From: Streptomyces sp. NBS 14/10
GTDB taxonomy: Bacteria > Actinomycetota > Actinomycetes > Streptomycetales > Streptomycetaceae
Direction: 5' to 3'
Length of the DNA: 64,000 nucleotides
Assembly (NCBI RefSeq): GCF_002224125.1
Contig: NZ_NCSM01000022.1
Span: forward strand, 203,970 to 267,969
The position numbers and the translations under genes are program-made. Under the pieces are notes generated by a model. The model was not told the origin of the DNA. It saw only the letters and a program-made list of their open reading frames with translations, and searched no databases. The first letter of the stretch is position 1; every line of letters starts with the position of its first letter. Positions 1 to 8,065 of the stretch are shown here, piece after piece.

Positions 1-300
1 TTCCTGGTCGACATACCGCCCGCCGCGCTCGGCTTCCGTGCCGAGGCGCGGCTGTGGATGTCGGTGCGCCCGTCGCGGCTGGCCGAGGTGGCGTCGGCGC
101 TGGCCGAACACCCCGAGGTGTCGCTGGTGGCCATGACCACCGGCCCGACCAATCTCCTCGGCGCCGTCAACTGCCGGGACGCCCAGCATCTCGCGCGCTA
201 TCTCACCGAGCGGATCGCCTCGCTGGACGCGATCCGCTCCCTGGAGACGGCCCCGGTCATCCGCACCGTCAAGCGCGCCGGGGCGCTGCTGCCCATCTGA
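1..300 (+). CDS. Lrp/AsnC-family regulator, C-terminal part (5' truncated)
   Basis: The reading frame is already open at base 1 and ends at a stop at 298-300, giving the last 99 residues of a protein whose start lies left of the window. The visible part matches the ligand-binding (RAM/AsnC) domain of Lrp/AsnC regulators: a stretch on rate-of-change strands ending FRAEARLWM, then a helix (LAEVASALAEHP), the strand VSLVAMTTGPTNLL and a second helix before the C-terminus. Such proteins are DNA-binding regulators that sense amino acids or related metabolites. The DNA-binding HTH is not in view, so the target cannot be judged. The next gene starts 98 bp downstream on the same strand with its own ribosome binding site. 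Confidence 0.75.
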   Translation, partial: FLVDIPPAALGFRAEARLWMSVRPSRLAEVASALAEHPEVSLVAMTTGPTNLLGAVNCRDAQHLARYLTERIASLDAIRSLETAPVIRTVKRAGALLPI

Positions 301-398
301 CCGGGCCATACAGCTGTCCGCCCGTGCTCCCCGCCCCCTTGTCAGGGGCTGTCGCGCGATGGTTTCCTTCGCAACGGCATGAAGGGAGCTGCCTGTCC

Positions 399-1367
399 AT
401 GGCCCTGTTCGACCTTCCGCTCGACCAGTTGCGCGACTACCGGCCGCGCGTCCCCGAGCCCGAGGACTTCGACCGGTTCTGGGAGAAGACCCTCGCCGAG
501 GCCCGTGAGCACGATCTGAACGCCACCTTCGAGCCCGTCGCCACGGCGCTCACCGGTGTGGCGGTGTACGACGTCACCTTCGCGGGGTTCGGCGGCCACC
601 CGGTCAAGGGCTGGTTTCTGCATCCGGCCGGGGCCCGGGAGCCGCTGCCGGTCGTGGTCGAGTACATCGGCTACGGAGGCGGACGCGGGCTCGCGCACAC
701 CCATCTGCTGTGGCCGGCCGCGGGCTTCGCCCACCTGGTGATGGACACCCGCGGCCAGGGCAGCGGCTGGGCCAGCGGCGACACCCCGGATCCGGTCGGC
801 TCCGGGCCCGCGTTCCCGGGGTTCATGACCCGGGGGATCGAGAACCCCGAGGACTACTACTACCGGCGGGTCTTCACCGACGCCGTACGCGCGGTGGAGG
901 CGGCCCGCTCCCATCCGCTGGCCGACCCGGCCCGTACCGCGGTCACCGGCTCCAGCCAGGGCGGGGGCATCACGGTCGCCGTGGGCGGTCTGGTGCCCGA
1001 CCTGGTCGCGATCGCCCCCGATGTGCCCTTCCTGTGCCACTTCCGGCGGGCGGCGACGCTGACCGACCGCGATCCGTACCGCGAGATCGGCAACTACCTC
1101 AGGACCCACCGCGGCCGGGACGAGCAGATCTTCCGTACGCTCTCGTACTTCGACGGGGTCCACTTCGCCGCCCGGGGGCGGGCGCCGGCGCTCTTCTCGA
1201 CCGCGCTGGAGGACCAGACCTGTCCTCCGTCCACCGTGTTCGCCGCGTACAACGCCTATGCGGTCGAGGACAAGCACATTGAGGTGTACTCGTTCAACGG
1301 CCATGAGGGCGGCGGACCCGTCCATCAGGAGGTCCAGCTGGACTGGCTGCCCCCAAGGCTGCGGTAG
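399..1367 (+). CDS. Acetyl xylan esterase / cephalosporin-C deacetylase family (CE7)
   Basis: 322 residues, the usual length for CE7 carbohydrate esterases, which remove acetyl groups from xylo-oligosaccharides or similar small esters. The alpha/beta-hydrolase triad can be placed: RGQ at about 118-120 (a CE7 hallmark), the nucleophile Ser186 in GSSQGG, Asp272 in LEDQT and His302 in NGHEGG. There is no signal peptide, so it probably acts in the cytoplasm on imported acetylated oligosaccharides. The ATG at 399 was chosen because the protein family starts there and AAGGGAG lies upstream; a longer open frame from base 54 overlaps the preceding gene and is not needed. It faces a convergent dehydrogenase gene across a hairpin-rich gap. 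Confidence 0.85.
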   Translation: MALFDLPLDQLRDYRPRVPEPEDFDRFWEKTLAEAREHDLNATFEPVATALTGVAVYDVTFAGFGGHPVKGWFLHPAGAREPLPVVVEYIGYGGGRGLAHTHLLWPAAGFAHLVMDTRGQGSGWASGDTPDPVGSGPAFPGFMTRGIENPEDYYYRRVFTDAVRAVEAARSHPLADPARTAVTGSSQGGGITVAVGGLVPDLVAIAPDVPFLCHFRRAATLTDRDPYREIGNYLRTHRGRDEQIFRTLSYFDGVHFAARGRAPALFSTALEDQTCPPSTVFAAYNAYAVEDKHIEVYSFNGHEGGGPVHQEVQLDWLPPRLR

Positions 1368-1400
1368 CCCCCCAGCCACCGAACCCTCAAGCGCACCGAC

Positions 1401-1433
1401 ACCCCCACAGCCCCCACAGCCCCCACAGCCCCC
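1401..1433. repeat. Short tandem repeat, 9-bp unit CCCCCACAG, about 3.5 copies
   Basis: The unit CCCCCACAG is repeated head to tail just after the CE7 esterase stop codon. It lies in a non-coding gap between convergent genes, so it is probably neutral slippage-prone sequence. Confidence 0.8.
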
Positions 1434-1434
1434 A

Positions 1435-1505
1435 AGGACGGACGGCCGTGCCCGGAGATGGTTGAGAGCCTTCGGGGAGGCTCCCTCCGGACCGGCCGTC
1501 CGTCC
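1435..1505. terminator. Long inverted repeat, possible terminator between convergent genes
   Basis: GGACGGACGGCC at 1435-1446 is the exact reverse complement of GGCCGTCCGTCC at 1494-1505, separated by 47 bases that can fold further, and it is followed by a pyrimidine-rich run with several Ts. Placement after the esterase and before the convergent SDR gene fits a transcription terminator usable from the plus strand. The loop is long, which lowers confidence. Confidence 0.5.
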
Positions 1506-1575
1506 TTCTTCCCCCCTTGCGAGGGTAAATCCTGGCTGGTGGCCGAGGGCGAGGGCAGGGCCGACCGGCCCTTGA

Positions 1576-1597
1576 TCCAGGGCCGTCCGGCCCTGGA
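1576..1597 (-). terminator. Perfect 9-bp hairpin downstream of the SDR gene
   Basis: TCCAGGGCC (1576-1584) and GGCCCTGGA (1589-1597) form a perfect stem with a four-base loop, 28 bp beyond the stop codon of the minus-strand dehydrogenase. High-GC hairpins without a long T-run are typical of Streptomyces terminators. Confidence 0.55.
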
Positions 1598-1625
1598 CGG
1601 GCAAGGCCAAGCCGACGGACGGGAC

Positions 1626-2369
1626 CTAGCGGCCGAACTGCGCGCCGCCGTTGATGTGCAGCACCTGACCGGTGACATAGGCGGCCTCCGGGGAGGCCAG
1701 ATAGCGGATGGCGGCCGCGATCTCGGCGGGGTATCCGGGCTGCCCGGTGAGCGTCTGCCCGATTTGCTGCGCGATGAACTCGGGAGTTCCCCGCTCGCCG
1801 AAGAACTCGGTGTCCTGGACATAGCCGGGGGCCACCGCGTTGGCGGTGATGCCCTCCGCGCCCAGGCGTTTGGCCAGGTCGTAGGTGTAGACATGCAGAT
1901 GCGCCTTGGTGCCGCCGTACGAACCGGGGCCGCGCAGCGCCGCCACGGAGGACAGATGCACGATCCGGCCGCCGGGCCGGGTGAGATGCGGCAGCAGGGC
2001 CTCGGTCAGCAGCACCGCGGTCAGCACGTTGGCCGAGAAGTTCCGCTGGAACTGGTCGGCTATGCCTTCGAGGGTGCCGTCGTTGCCGGGCGCGACATTG
2101 CCGCCCGCGTTGGTGACCACGACGTCGACCGGACCGTCGGCGGCGATGAACTCGGCGGCGCTCCGGGTCTGCCCGGGGTCGCTGAGGTCGGCGCTGGTCC
2201 AGGTGACCAGGTCGGCCCCGTGTGCGGCGTTGACCTTGTCCGCGGCCGCACGCAGCACCTCGGCGCGGCGCCCGACGATGACCACCCGGTCCCCGTCCGC
2301 GGCGAAGGATTCGGCGGTCGCAAGACCGATGCCCGTGCCGCCGCCCGACACCACGATCCGTCGTCCCAT
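1626..2369 (-). CDS. Short-chain dehydrogenase/reductase (SDR)
   Basis: A 247-residue classical SDR: an NAD(P)-dependent oxidoreductase that usually interconverts a hydroxyl and a keto group. Seen directly are the nucleotide-binding glycine motif GGGTGIG near residue 10, the NAGG motif in the fourth strand, the catalytic Ser in HLSSVAA and the YxxxK pair in SYGGTK, and a typical C-terminal region ending ITGG-like (HINGG). The start at 2369 (MGRRIVV) is preferred over an in-frame ATG six codons upstream because GGGGAGG lies about eight bases ahead of it. The substrate cannot be inferred: the neighbours (CE7 esterase, SPW membrane protein) do not define a pathway. Confidence 0.85.
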   Translation of the reverse strand: MGRRIVVSGGGTGIGLATAESFAADGDRVVIVGRRAEVLRAAADKVNAAHGADLVTWTSADLSDPGQTRSAAEFIAADGPVDVVVTNAGGNVAPGNDGTLEGIADQFQRNFSANVLTAVLLTEALLPHLTRPGGRIVHLSSVAALRGPGSYGGTKAHLHVYTYDLAKRLGAEGITANAVAPGYVQDTEFFGERGTPEFIAQQIGQTLTGQPGYPAEIAAAIRYLASPEAAYVTGQVLHINGGAQFGR

Positions 2370-2742
2370 TCCGGCCTCCCCGTACACCTTGTTGAATCCC
2401 GGTCATATTCGTGAACAGATGCTAGGGAGCGACGCTAGGGAGTAAGCCCTTTCCTGTCAATGGCCGCAAGGGTGCGGCCGCGACCCGCCGTTCGGCCGCC
2501 CGGCCGCGGGGATAACGCAGGACTTGCGCTCGTCCCTCGCCCCGGAGGGTGTTTGACAGTCGACGGGTGGCTCTATTCGGTGTGCCAGCGCGAGCCGGAG
2601 CCGGCCGCGGCGCCGGGCGAGCCCGGCCACTAGCGGCCGAAATCTGCGCGCACGGGGCCGCGAAGTTTCTGGCGACCCGAGCGTTATGAGGGGACATATC
2701 GGGCACCCGGGGTTCGGAGCGAATTGACCGCAGGAGGCGATC
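2370..2742. promoter_or_regulatory. Divergent intergenic region, 373 bp
   Basis: This gap separates the minus-strand SDR from the plus-strand SPW protein and should hold promoters for both. An exact TTGACA occurs at 2553-2558 on the plus strand, with TATTCG 15 bases later at 2574; the -10 match is poor, so this is only a candidate. AGGAGG just before 2743 is the ribosome binding site of the next gene. No open frame with convincing composition was seen. Confidence 0.4.
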
Positions 2743-3219
2743 ATGACGGAACCGACCCATGCGACCATGGAGTCCCATCCGGACATCCTGGCGATGCGGG
2801 AACGCCACACCTGGGCCGAACAGGCCGCTACCACGCCCGTGGTCCAGGCCGTCGAAGCGATATCCCTGATCACCGGTCTGTACCTTGCCGCTTCCCCGTG
2901 GATCGTGGGTTTCAACGGCATGATGACGCTGGCCGTGACCAACCTGATCACCGGAGTCGCTTACGCGGTGCTCATGGGCGGCTTCGGCCATGCCTATGAA
3001 CGCACCCATGGCATGGCCTGGGCCGCCGCGCTGCTGGGCGTCTGGGCGATCATCGCGCCGTGGGTGGTGTCGGGCAGCGTGGCCACCATGCGCACCATCA
3101 TCAGCAACGTCATCGTCGGCGCTGTCGCGCTGGTGCTCGCACTGTTCGCCAGCTCGAGGGCGAAGGCGAAGGCGTCCACCCCGGGCCGCGGGGGCTCATC
3201 CGCTCGCGCGGGGCGCTGA
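2743..3219 (+). CDS. SPW-repeat membrane protein
   Basis: 158 residues with four likely membrane-spanning segments arranged as two similar halves. The first half carries LAASPWIVGF and the second IIAPWVVSG, the paired motif of the SPW-repeat family of actinobacterial and proteobacterial membrane proteins. The function of the family is not known. The N-terminus is hydrophilic and the C-terminus is short, basic and Gly/Ser-rich. The start follows CAGGAGG at good spacing. It is followed 27 bp later by a tiny gene on the same strand, so the two may be co-transcribed; genes of this kind are often part of general stress responses, but no stress-sigma promoter could be recognised here. Confidence 0.8.
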   Translation: MTEPTHATMESHPDILAMRERHTWAEQAATTPVVQAVEAISLITGLYLAASPWIVGFNGMMTLAVTNLITGVAYAVLMGGFGHAYERTHGMAWAAALLGVWAIIAPWVVSGSVATMRTIISNVIVGAVALVLALFASSRAKAKASTPGRGGSSARAGR

Positions 3220-3246
3220 CGGCCCGGGACAGAACGGAGGCATGCG

Positions 3247-3402
3247 ATGACTGAGCCCTACCGTTCCACCCCGTCCCAGGCGGAAGGCGAGCGCGAGAAC
3301 GACACACCCGGCCGCACGGTTCACCCCGATGTGCCGGTGTCGACCCCCTCCCAGGCAGAAGGGGAGCGCGAGGAGGAAGAGAAGAACGAGCGGAAGAAGT
3401 AA
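3247..3402 (+). CDS. Small acidic/charged protein with an internal duplication
   Basis: A 51-codon open frame preceded by GGAGG six bases before the ATG, a strong start signal. The product is hydrophilic with no Cys or Trp and contains the decapeptide TPSQAEGERE twice (about residues 8-17 and 33-42), followed by a run of Glu and Lys. It looks intrinsically disordered. It was recognised from the ribosome binding site, its position right behind the SPW gene and the repeated motif rather than from a known family. Short proteins like this are widespread in Streptomyces with no assigned role. Confidence 0.65.
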   Translation: MTEPYRSTPSQAEGERENDTPGRTVHPDVPVSTPSQAEGEREEEEKNERKK

Positions 3403-3497
3403 ACAACCAGGCCATGAGGGCTCGGAGGCCCCGGTGCCCGGGCCGAGCCGGGCCGGTGACGGCGGTCACCGGCCCTCCTCGACAAGAAGGAGCCGCC

Positions 3498-4322
3498 GTG
3501 AAGATCGGTGTATCGACCTTCGTCACCGACCAGGGAATCGGGCCCGCCCCGCTGGGGCGCGCCCTCGACGAGCGGGGCTTCGACTCGCTCTTCATCGCCG
3601 AGCACACCCATATCCCGGCGAGCCGCCGTACGCCCTACCCGGGCGGCGGGGAGCTGCCGGAGATCTACTACCGCACGCTCGACCCGTTCATCGTGCTGAC
3701 CACCATCGCCGCGGTCACCGAGCGGCTGCTGCTGGGCACGGGCATCGCCCTGGTGCCACAACGGGACCCGATCATCATGGCGAAGGAAGTGGCCTCGCTC
3801 GACCTTGTCTCCGGCGGGCGCGTCATCGTCGGGATCGGCGCCGGATGGAACCGCGAGGAGATGGAGAACCACGGTACGGACCCGGCCACGCGAGGCCGGC
3901 TGGTCGACGAGCGACTGCAGGCGATGCGTGAGCTGTGGACCCAGGAGAAGGCCGAGTTCCACGGGGAATTCGTCAACTTCGACCCGGTGTACCTGTGGCC
4001 CAAACCGGTGCAGAGCCCGTATCCGCCGATCTACGTGGGCGGCGGCGAGGCCGCCTTCAAGCGGATCGCCGCCCTCGGCGACGCCTGGCTCGCCAACGCC
4101 TCGTCGCCGGAGCAGCTGGCCCCGCTGATCGAGCGACTACGGAAGGTGGCCGGCCGGGACGTGCCGGTGACGGTGTACGCGTTGACCCCCACACCGGAGG
4201 CGGTCGAGGGATACGGGCGGCTGGGTGTGGAGCGGGTCCTGTTCTATCTGCCGACCATGCCGGAGAGCGAAACACTCGGCCAACTCGACACGATGGCCCA
4301 GGTCGCCGCCCGGTTCCGGTGA
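3498..4322 (+). CDS. LLM-class F420-dependent oxidoreductase
   Basis: 274 residues of a luciferase-like monooxygenase (LLM) TIM barrel, of the group in actinobacteria that uses coenzyme F420. Features seen are the N-terminal strand KIGVST, FDSLFIAEH, the segment LLLGTGIALVPQRDP, GRVIVGIGAGWNREE and the C-terminal VGGG of barrel strand 7. The start is GTG at 3498, with AAGGAG directly upstream; an upstream ATG would lack a ribosome binding site. It lies 18 bp ahead of a second putative F420-binding protein, so the two may share a transcript and a redox theme. The substrate is unknown. Confidence 0.85.
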   Translation: MKIGVSTFVTDQGIGPAPLGRALDERGFDSLFIAEHTHIPASRRTPYPGGGELPEIYYRTLDPFIVLTTIAAVTERLLLGTGIALVPQRDPIIMAKEVASLDLVSGGRVIVGIGAGWNREEMENHGTDPATRGRLVDERLQAMRELWTQEKAEFHGEFVNFDPVYLWPKPVQSPYPPIYVGGGEAAFKRIAALGDAWLANASSPEQLAPLIERLRKVAGRDVPVTVYALTPTPEAVEGYGRLGVERVLFYLPTMPESETLGQLDTMAQVAARFR

Positions 4323-4340
4323 GCCGCCGGGAGCCGCGCG

Positions 4341-4781
4341 GTGCCCACGACGACAAGTGCCCGGGCGCGGGAGCGCTTCGCGCGGGCCAGGGTGGCCCGA
4401 CTGGCGACCCTCGGCGCCGAGGGCCGGCCCCATCTGGTGCCGGTGGTGTTCGCGCTGACCGGCGACACGGTGGCGACGGCGGTCGACCACAAGCCGAAAC
4501 GCTCGCAGCGGCTCAGACGCCTGGACAACATCCGGGCCAACCCCGCCGTATGCCTCCTGGTGGACGGCTACGACGAGGACTGGGACCTCCTGTGGTGGGC
4601 GCGGGCCGACGGTACGGCCCGCGTCCTGCCGCCCGCCGACGAGTCGGCCGCCTCCGCCGCGTACGTACGGCTGCTGGCCGACAAGTACGCGGCGCAGTAC
4701 GCGGACCGGCCGCCGACGGGGCCGGTCGTGGAGATCGCGGTCGACCGGTGGAGCGGCTGGCAGGCCGCCGATACCACCTGA
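4341..4781 (+). CDS. PPOX-class F420-dependent oxidoreductase (TIGR03668-like)
   Basis: 146 residues with the split beta-barrel fold of pyridoxamine-phosphate-oxidase-like proteins. The N-terminal helix, VARLATLGAEGRPHLVPVVF and the basic DHKPKRSQRLRRLDNI segment are characteristic of the TIGR03668 group, which binds F420 and reduces small molecules. WDLLWWARADGTARVL is the conserved central strand. Translation starts at GTG 4341, 18 bp after the LLM gene. These proteins typically form dimers in the cytoplasm. The biological substrate is not known. Confidence 0.8.
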   Translation: MPTTTSARARERFARARVARLATLGAEGRPHLVPVVFALTGDTVATAVDHKPKRSQRLRRLDNIRANPAVCLLVDGYDEDWDLLWWARADGTARVLPPADESAASAAYVRLLADKYAAQYADRPPTGPVVEIAVDRWSGWQAADTT

Positions 4782-4903
4782 AACCATCCGGCGCCGCCCG
4801 AGACCGCCCGAGACCACTTGCGCCGCCAGGCGAAGAGACCCATCCGGGGAGAGGATGGTGGTGTCGGGTACGTCCTTCTGTTCCATCAAGGAGGTGGACG
4901 GCC

Positions 4904-5677
4904 ATGAGTTTCTCCTCCGACGACGCACACGGCGCCGAACAGCGGCGCGAGCAGCCCTACGGCGCCGAACAGCAAGGTGCGGGGCAGCGGGGCGCTGAGC
5001 AGCACAGCACAGAGCCGTACGGCACGGCTCAGCGAGGCGAGCGGCCTCCGGAGTTCGAGACCCCGTTCGCCGGTCCCCTGGGCATGTTGTCCAACGCCAC
5101 CTGGCAGGTCATGGTGACCACGGGCATCATCGCGGTCGCGCTGGGCGTCATGGTGCTGGCCTGGCCGGGGGCAACCCTGGCGGTGCTCGGCGCGCTGTTC
5201 GGCGCGTATCTGCTGATCACCGGGATCTTCCAGCTGGCGGGGGCCTTCGGCGCCCATGTGCCGGGGCATCTGCGCGTACTGAGCTTCATCAGCGGCGCAC
5301 TCGCCGTACTGCTCGGCCTGCTCTGCTTCCGGGGACCGGCACAGTCGATCCTGCTGCTGGCCCTGTGGATCGGGTTCGCCTGGCTGATTCGCGGCGTCAT
5401 GGTGACCGCCGCGGCCATCTCCCAGGAAGGGCTTCCGGCCCGCGGCTGGCAGATCTTCTTCGGTGTCATCAGCCTGCTGGCCGGCATCATCCTGATCGTC
5501 GCGCCCTTCGGCTCCATCACGGCGCTCGCCGTGGTGGCCGGCATCTGGCTGCTGGCGCTGGGAGTGATCGAGGTGTTCCACGGTGTCCAGCTGCGGGTTC
5601 ACCTGGGCCACCACCCTCCGCGCGAGGCGGCACACCGCCCGCACTTCCCGCGCTTCAGGCCGCATCCCCAGCCGTAG
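4904..5677 (+). CDS. HdeD/DUF308-family membrane protein
   Basis: 257 residues: a polar N-terminal tail of about 60 residues, rich in Gln, Glu and repeated AEQ, followed by six hydrophobic segments in three paired repeats (around WQVMVTTGIIAVALG, LAVLGALFGAYLLI, LSFISGALAVLLG, LLLALWIGFAWLI, WQIFFGVISLLAG and LAVVAGIWLLALG). This is the layout of the DUF308/HdeD family, linked to acid resistance in enterobacteria but of unknown role in Streptomyces. The start is fixed by AAGGAGGTG nine bases before the ATG. The His/Arg/Pro-rich C-terminus is probably cytoplasmic. Confidence 0.8.
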   Translation: MSFSSDDAHGAEQRREQPYGAEQQGAGQRGAEQHSTEPYGTAQRGERPPEFETPFAGPLGMLSNATWQVMVTTGIIAVALGVMVLAWPGATLAVLGALFGAYLLITGIFQLAGAFGAHVPGHLRVLSFISGALAVLLGLLCFRGPAQSILLLALWIGFAWLIRGVMVTAAAISQEGLPARGWQIFFGVISLLAGIILIVAPFGSITALAVVAGIWLLALGVIEVFHGVQLRVHLGHHPPREAAHRPHFPRFRPHPQP

Positions 5678-5730
5678 TCCCGGTCATGGCCCTCCCCCCG
5701 CGGCTCCCCCGCTGTTAGCCTCTGGTGTGG

Positions 5731-5740
5731 CAACCGGTTG
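5731..5740. promoter_or_regulatory. Palindrome CAACCGGTTG, candidate LacI-family operator
   Basis: A perfect 10-bp palindrome with the central CG typical of LacI-family operators lies 43 bp upstream of the start codon of the LacI-type gene at 5783. The position suits autoregulation. A near copy (CAACCGGTTT) sits just behind the same gene at 6876. Confidence 0.5.
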
Positions 5741-5782
5741 TCATGCGGTTACCCGGCTCGGGGGCACAGCGAGGGGTGGGCC

Positions 5783-6850
5783 ATGGTGCGGAAGGGCGGC
5801 GGCGACGGGGGACGTCGTACGATCCGGGATGTCGCGGCCCGCGCGGGGGTGTCCGCGTCCACGGTGTCGCGGGTGCTCGGCGGCGTGTACCCGGTCAGTA
5901 CGCAGACCCGTGCCCGGGTGATGCGGGCGGTCCGCGAGCTGGACTATGTCGCCGACGCCCACGCCAAGGCGGTGGCGGGCGCCGGCACCCCGACGCTCGC
6001 GTTCGTCCTCGACGACATCACCGGCCCGTCGTTCGCGCATATGGCACACGGCGTGGAGCGCGAGGCGGCCCGGCTCGGCCATCTGTGCCTGGTGTGCAGC
6101 ACGGACGGCGACGCCGACCACGAACAGCAGTTCATCGAGATGATGCGCGCCCAGCGCGCCGCCGCCGTGATCCTGGTGGGCGGCGCCGCGGACACCCCCG
6201 ACTACCGCCGGCGCATGGCCCGTATCGCCGAGTCGCTGGCCTCGGCCGGCTCACGGCTGGTGCTGTGCGGGCGGCCGCCGCTGGATCCCGGCACCCCGGT
6301 GACGGTCATCGAGTACGACAACGAGAGCGGGGCCTACGCGCTGTGCTCGCATGTCCTCGCCCAGGGCCACCGGCGGGTCCTCTTCCTCGGGGGCAAACCG
6401 GAGAACACCGCGGCCCAGGGGCGCGAGCGTGGCTATGTGGCCGCGCACCGCGCCCGGGGCCTGGCTCCGGACCCGGTGCTGCGGCTGTCCGGCGACTTCA
6501 CCCGCGACTCGGGCCACCGGCTGATGCGCCAAGCCCTCGACGCAGGGCTGGAGTTCACCGCCGTGGTGGCCGCCACGGACATGGTCGCGGCGGGGGCGCT
6601 CACCGCGCTCCACGAGGCGGGGCTGCGCGTACCCGGCGATGTGTCGCTCGCCGGGTACGACGACATCCCGTTCACCCGGGATCTGCATCCGCCGCTGACC
6701 ACGGTCCATGTGCCCTACGAGGAGCTGGGCCGGCTCGCCGTCCGTACCGGCCTCGGCAGAACGCCGGACACCCCGGATGAACACCTGCTCCTGGGCACCC
6801 ATGTGGTGATCCGCGACTCGGTGGCCCCGCCGGCGGAGTCGGCCCGGTAA
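5783..6850 (+). CDS. LacI-family transcriptional regulator
   Basis: 355 residues. The N-terminal HTH is clear (TIRDVAARAGVSASTVSRVL, about residues 13-32), followed by the hinge helix and a type-1 periplasmic-binding-protein-like effector domain with the usual landmarks LAFVLDDITGPSF, AVVAATDMVAAGAL, and a C-terminal segment with GYDDIPFTRDLHPPLTTV. Such repressors respond to sugars. The ATG at 5783 is preceded by GAGGGG. The convergent downstream gene is a secreted pectate lyase, which makes a role in pectin or uronide metabolism plausible, but no operator-like site was found in front of the lyase itself. Confidence 0.88.
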   Translation: MVRKGGGDGGRRTIRDVAARAGVSASTVSRVLGGVYPVSTQTRARVMRAVRELDYVADAHAKAVAGAGTPTLAFVLDDITGPSFAHMAHGVEREAARLGHLCLVCSTDGDADHEQQFIEMMRAQRAAAVILVGGAADTPDYRRRMARIAESLASAGSRLVLCGRPPLDPGTPVTVIEYDNESGAYALCSHVLAQGHRRVLFLGGKPENTAAQGRERGYVAAHRARGLAPDPVLRLSGDFTRDSGHRLMRQALDAGLEFTAVVAATDMVAAGALTALHEAGLRVPGDVSLAGYDDIPFTRDLHPPLTTVHVPYEELGRLAVRTGLGRTPDTPDEHLLLGTHVVIRDSVAPPAESAR

Positions 6851-6853
6851 CCA

Positions 6854-6885
6854 CTGCCCGGCAACCGCTGCCCGGCAACCGGTTT
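6854..6885. repeat. Tandem direct repeat CTGCCCGGCAACCG plus operator-like half site
   Basis: Two exact, adjacent copies of a 14-bp unit at 6854-6867 and 6868-6881 run into CAACCGGTTT at 6876-6885, nine of ten bases identical to the palindrome in the promoter of the same LacI gene. It lies in the gap between the LacI gene and the convergent pectate lyase and could be an auxiliary operator or a decayed one. Confidence 0.55.
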
Positions 6886-6899
6886 CTGGGCCGTGGCCG

Positions 6900-7988
6900 T
6901 CAGCCGGTGCCGATGGCGGAGCTGGGCCCGGAGCGGGACTTCACGATCGAGGGCACCTGGGCGGCGGGGTCCAGGGTGTACGGGTAGTACGACTTCGGGT
7001 CGAAGGCCGTTCCGCCGCTCTCATTGCGCCCGGAGGTGTTCGCGAACACGCTGCCCCGCTGGACCAGGGAGGCGGTGGCGTCCTTGATCACCGGGTTCTT
7101 CATGCCCTCGAAGTAGCTGTTCTCCAGCACCATCTTGGTGTTGCCGCGGGCGTAGTTGCCGTACGAGGAGTTGATGCTCGTCCCCGGGTCGTCCTGCAGA
7201 TAGTTGTTGTACAGATGCGCGTGCGCGACGTTGTCGGTGGACGGGTTGCGCTGTTCGGTCTCGTGGAACCAGTTGTGGTGGATCGTGATGTCGGCGGTCG
7301 TGTTCTCCGTCCAGCCGATGCCGAACGCCTTGTTGTGCTGCTCCAGCCGGTTCCAGGACACCGTGAGATAGGTGGTGTCCTTACGGCTGTCGATCAGGCC
7401 GTCGGCCATGTGCCGCAGATCGTTGTGGTCGATCCACACATGGTGGGCGCCGTCCATCTGGATGCCGTCCCAGTCGTGGTCCTTGTCGTTCCACGTGCCC
7501 TCGTAGGAGTCGCGGATCGTCAGGTTGCGGATGATGACGTTGTGCACGCCCTGGCCGAGGAAGAAACCGCCGCCGACGATCTGGCCCGCGGTCCCCGAGC
7601 CCACGATCGTCTTGTTCGAGGCGACCTTGATCTCCTTGCCCTTCGGGTCCATGGTGATCGCCCCGGCCACCACGATGACGTACGGCTCGGCGGCCGTCGC
7701 GTACTTCTCCAGATCGGCGAGCGTGCGCACGGTGACGGTCGTCCCGCCGCGGCCACCGTATGTGCCGTTCTGTCCCAGCGCGTTGACCGAGGCGAACCCG
7801 TCGGCGACGTCATCGGCCCACGCCGCCGCGTCCATCGCCACCGCCGTACCCGGTCCGCCCCGGTCCGGCGCGAAGGCACCGCCGTCGCTGAGACCCACCG
7901 TGGCGCCCAGCGCCAGGGCCAGTCCGGCCGTCAGGCCGAGCCTGCCCCAGCCCCTGCTGCGCCACGCCTTCTGTCGCTCGGCTTCCAT
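6900..7988 (-). CDS. Secreted pectate lyase (polysaccharide lyase family 1)
   Basis: 362 residues. A charged N-terminus, hydrophobic core (LGLTAGLALALGATVGL) and small residues near 40 form a Sec-type signal peptide, so the enzyme is exported. The rest is a right-handed parallel beta-helix with the PL1 landmarks: DWDGIQMD and WIDHND near 170-187 (calcium-binding region), DGLIDSRKDTTYLTVSWN and QRNPS near 248, which holds the likely catalytic Arg. PL1 enzymes cleave polygalacturonate by beta-elimination with calcium. The ATG at 7988 has GGAAGAGG upstream; another in-frame ATG 12 codons earlier is possible. It sits convergent to a LacI regulator and behind a phosphatase gene on the same strand. 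Confidence 0.88.
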   Translation of the reverse strand: MEAERQKAWRSRGWGRLGLTAGLALALGATVGLSDGGAFAPDRGGPGTAVAMDAAAWADDVADGFASVNALGQNGTYGGRGGTTVTVRTLADLEKYATAAEPYVIVVAGAITMDPKGKEIKVASNKTIVGSGTAGQIVGGGFFLGQGVHNVIIRNLTIRDSYEGTWNDKDHDWDGIQMDGAHHVWIDHNDLRHMADGLIDSRKDTTYLTVSWNRLEQHNKAFGIGWTENTTADITIHHNWFHETEQRNPSTDNVAHAHLYNNYLQDDPGTSINSSYGNYARGNTKMVLENSYFEGMKNPVIKDATASLVQRGSVFANTSGRNESGGTAFDPKSYYPYTLDPAAQVPSIVKSRSGPSSAIGTG

Positions 7989-8065
7989 GGCTACCTCTTC
8001 CACAGCTCGGGGGATGTCGTCCATGCCCCTGTCGCCGCCGCGCGCCGAGAGGTTGCCCCATCGCG

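Noticed and set aside
2553..2581. Strong sigma-70-type promoter from the exact TTGACA at 2553
   Set aside because: No acceptable -10 hexamer at 16-18 bp; kept only as a note in the intergenic entry.
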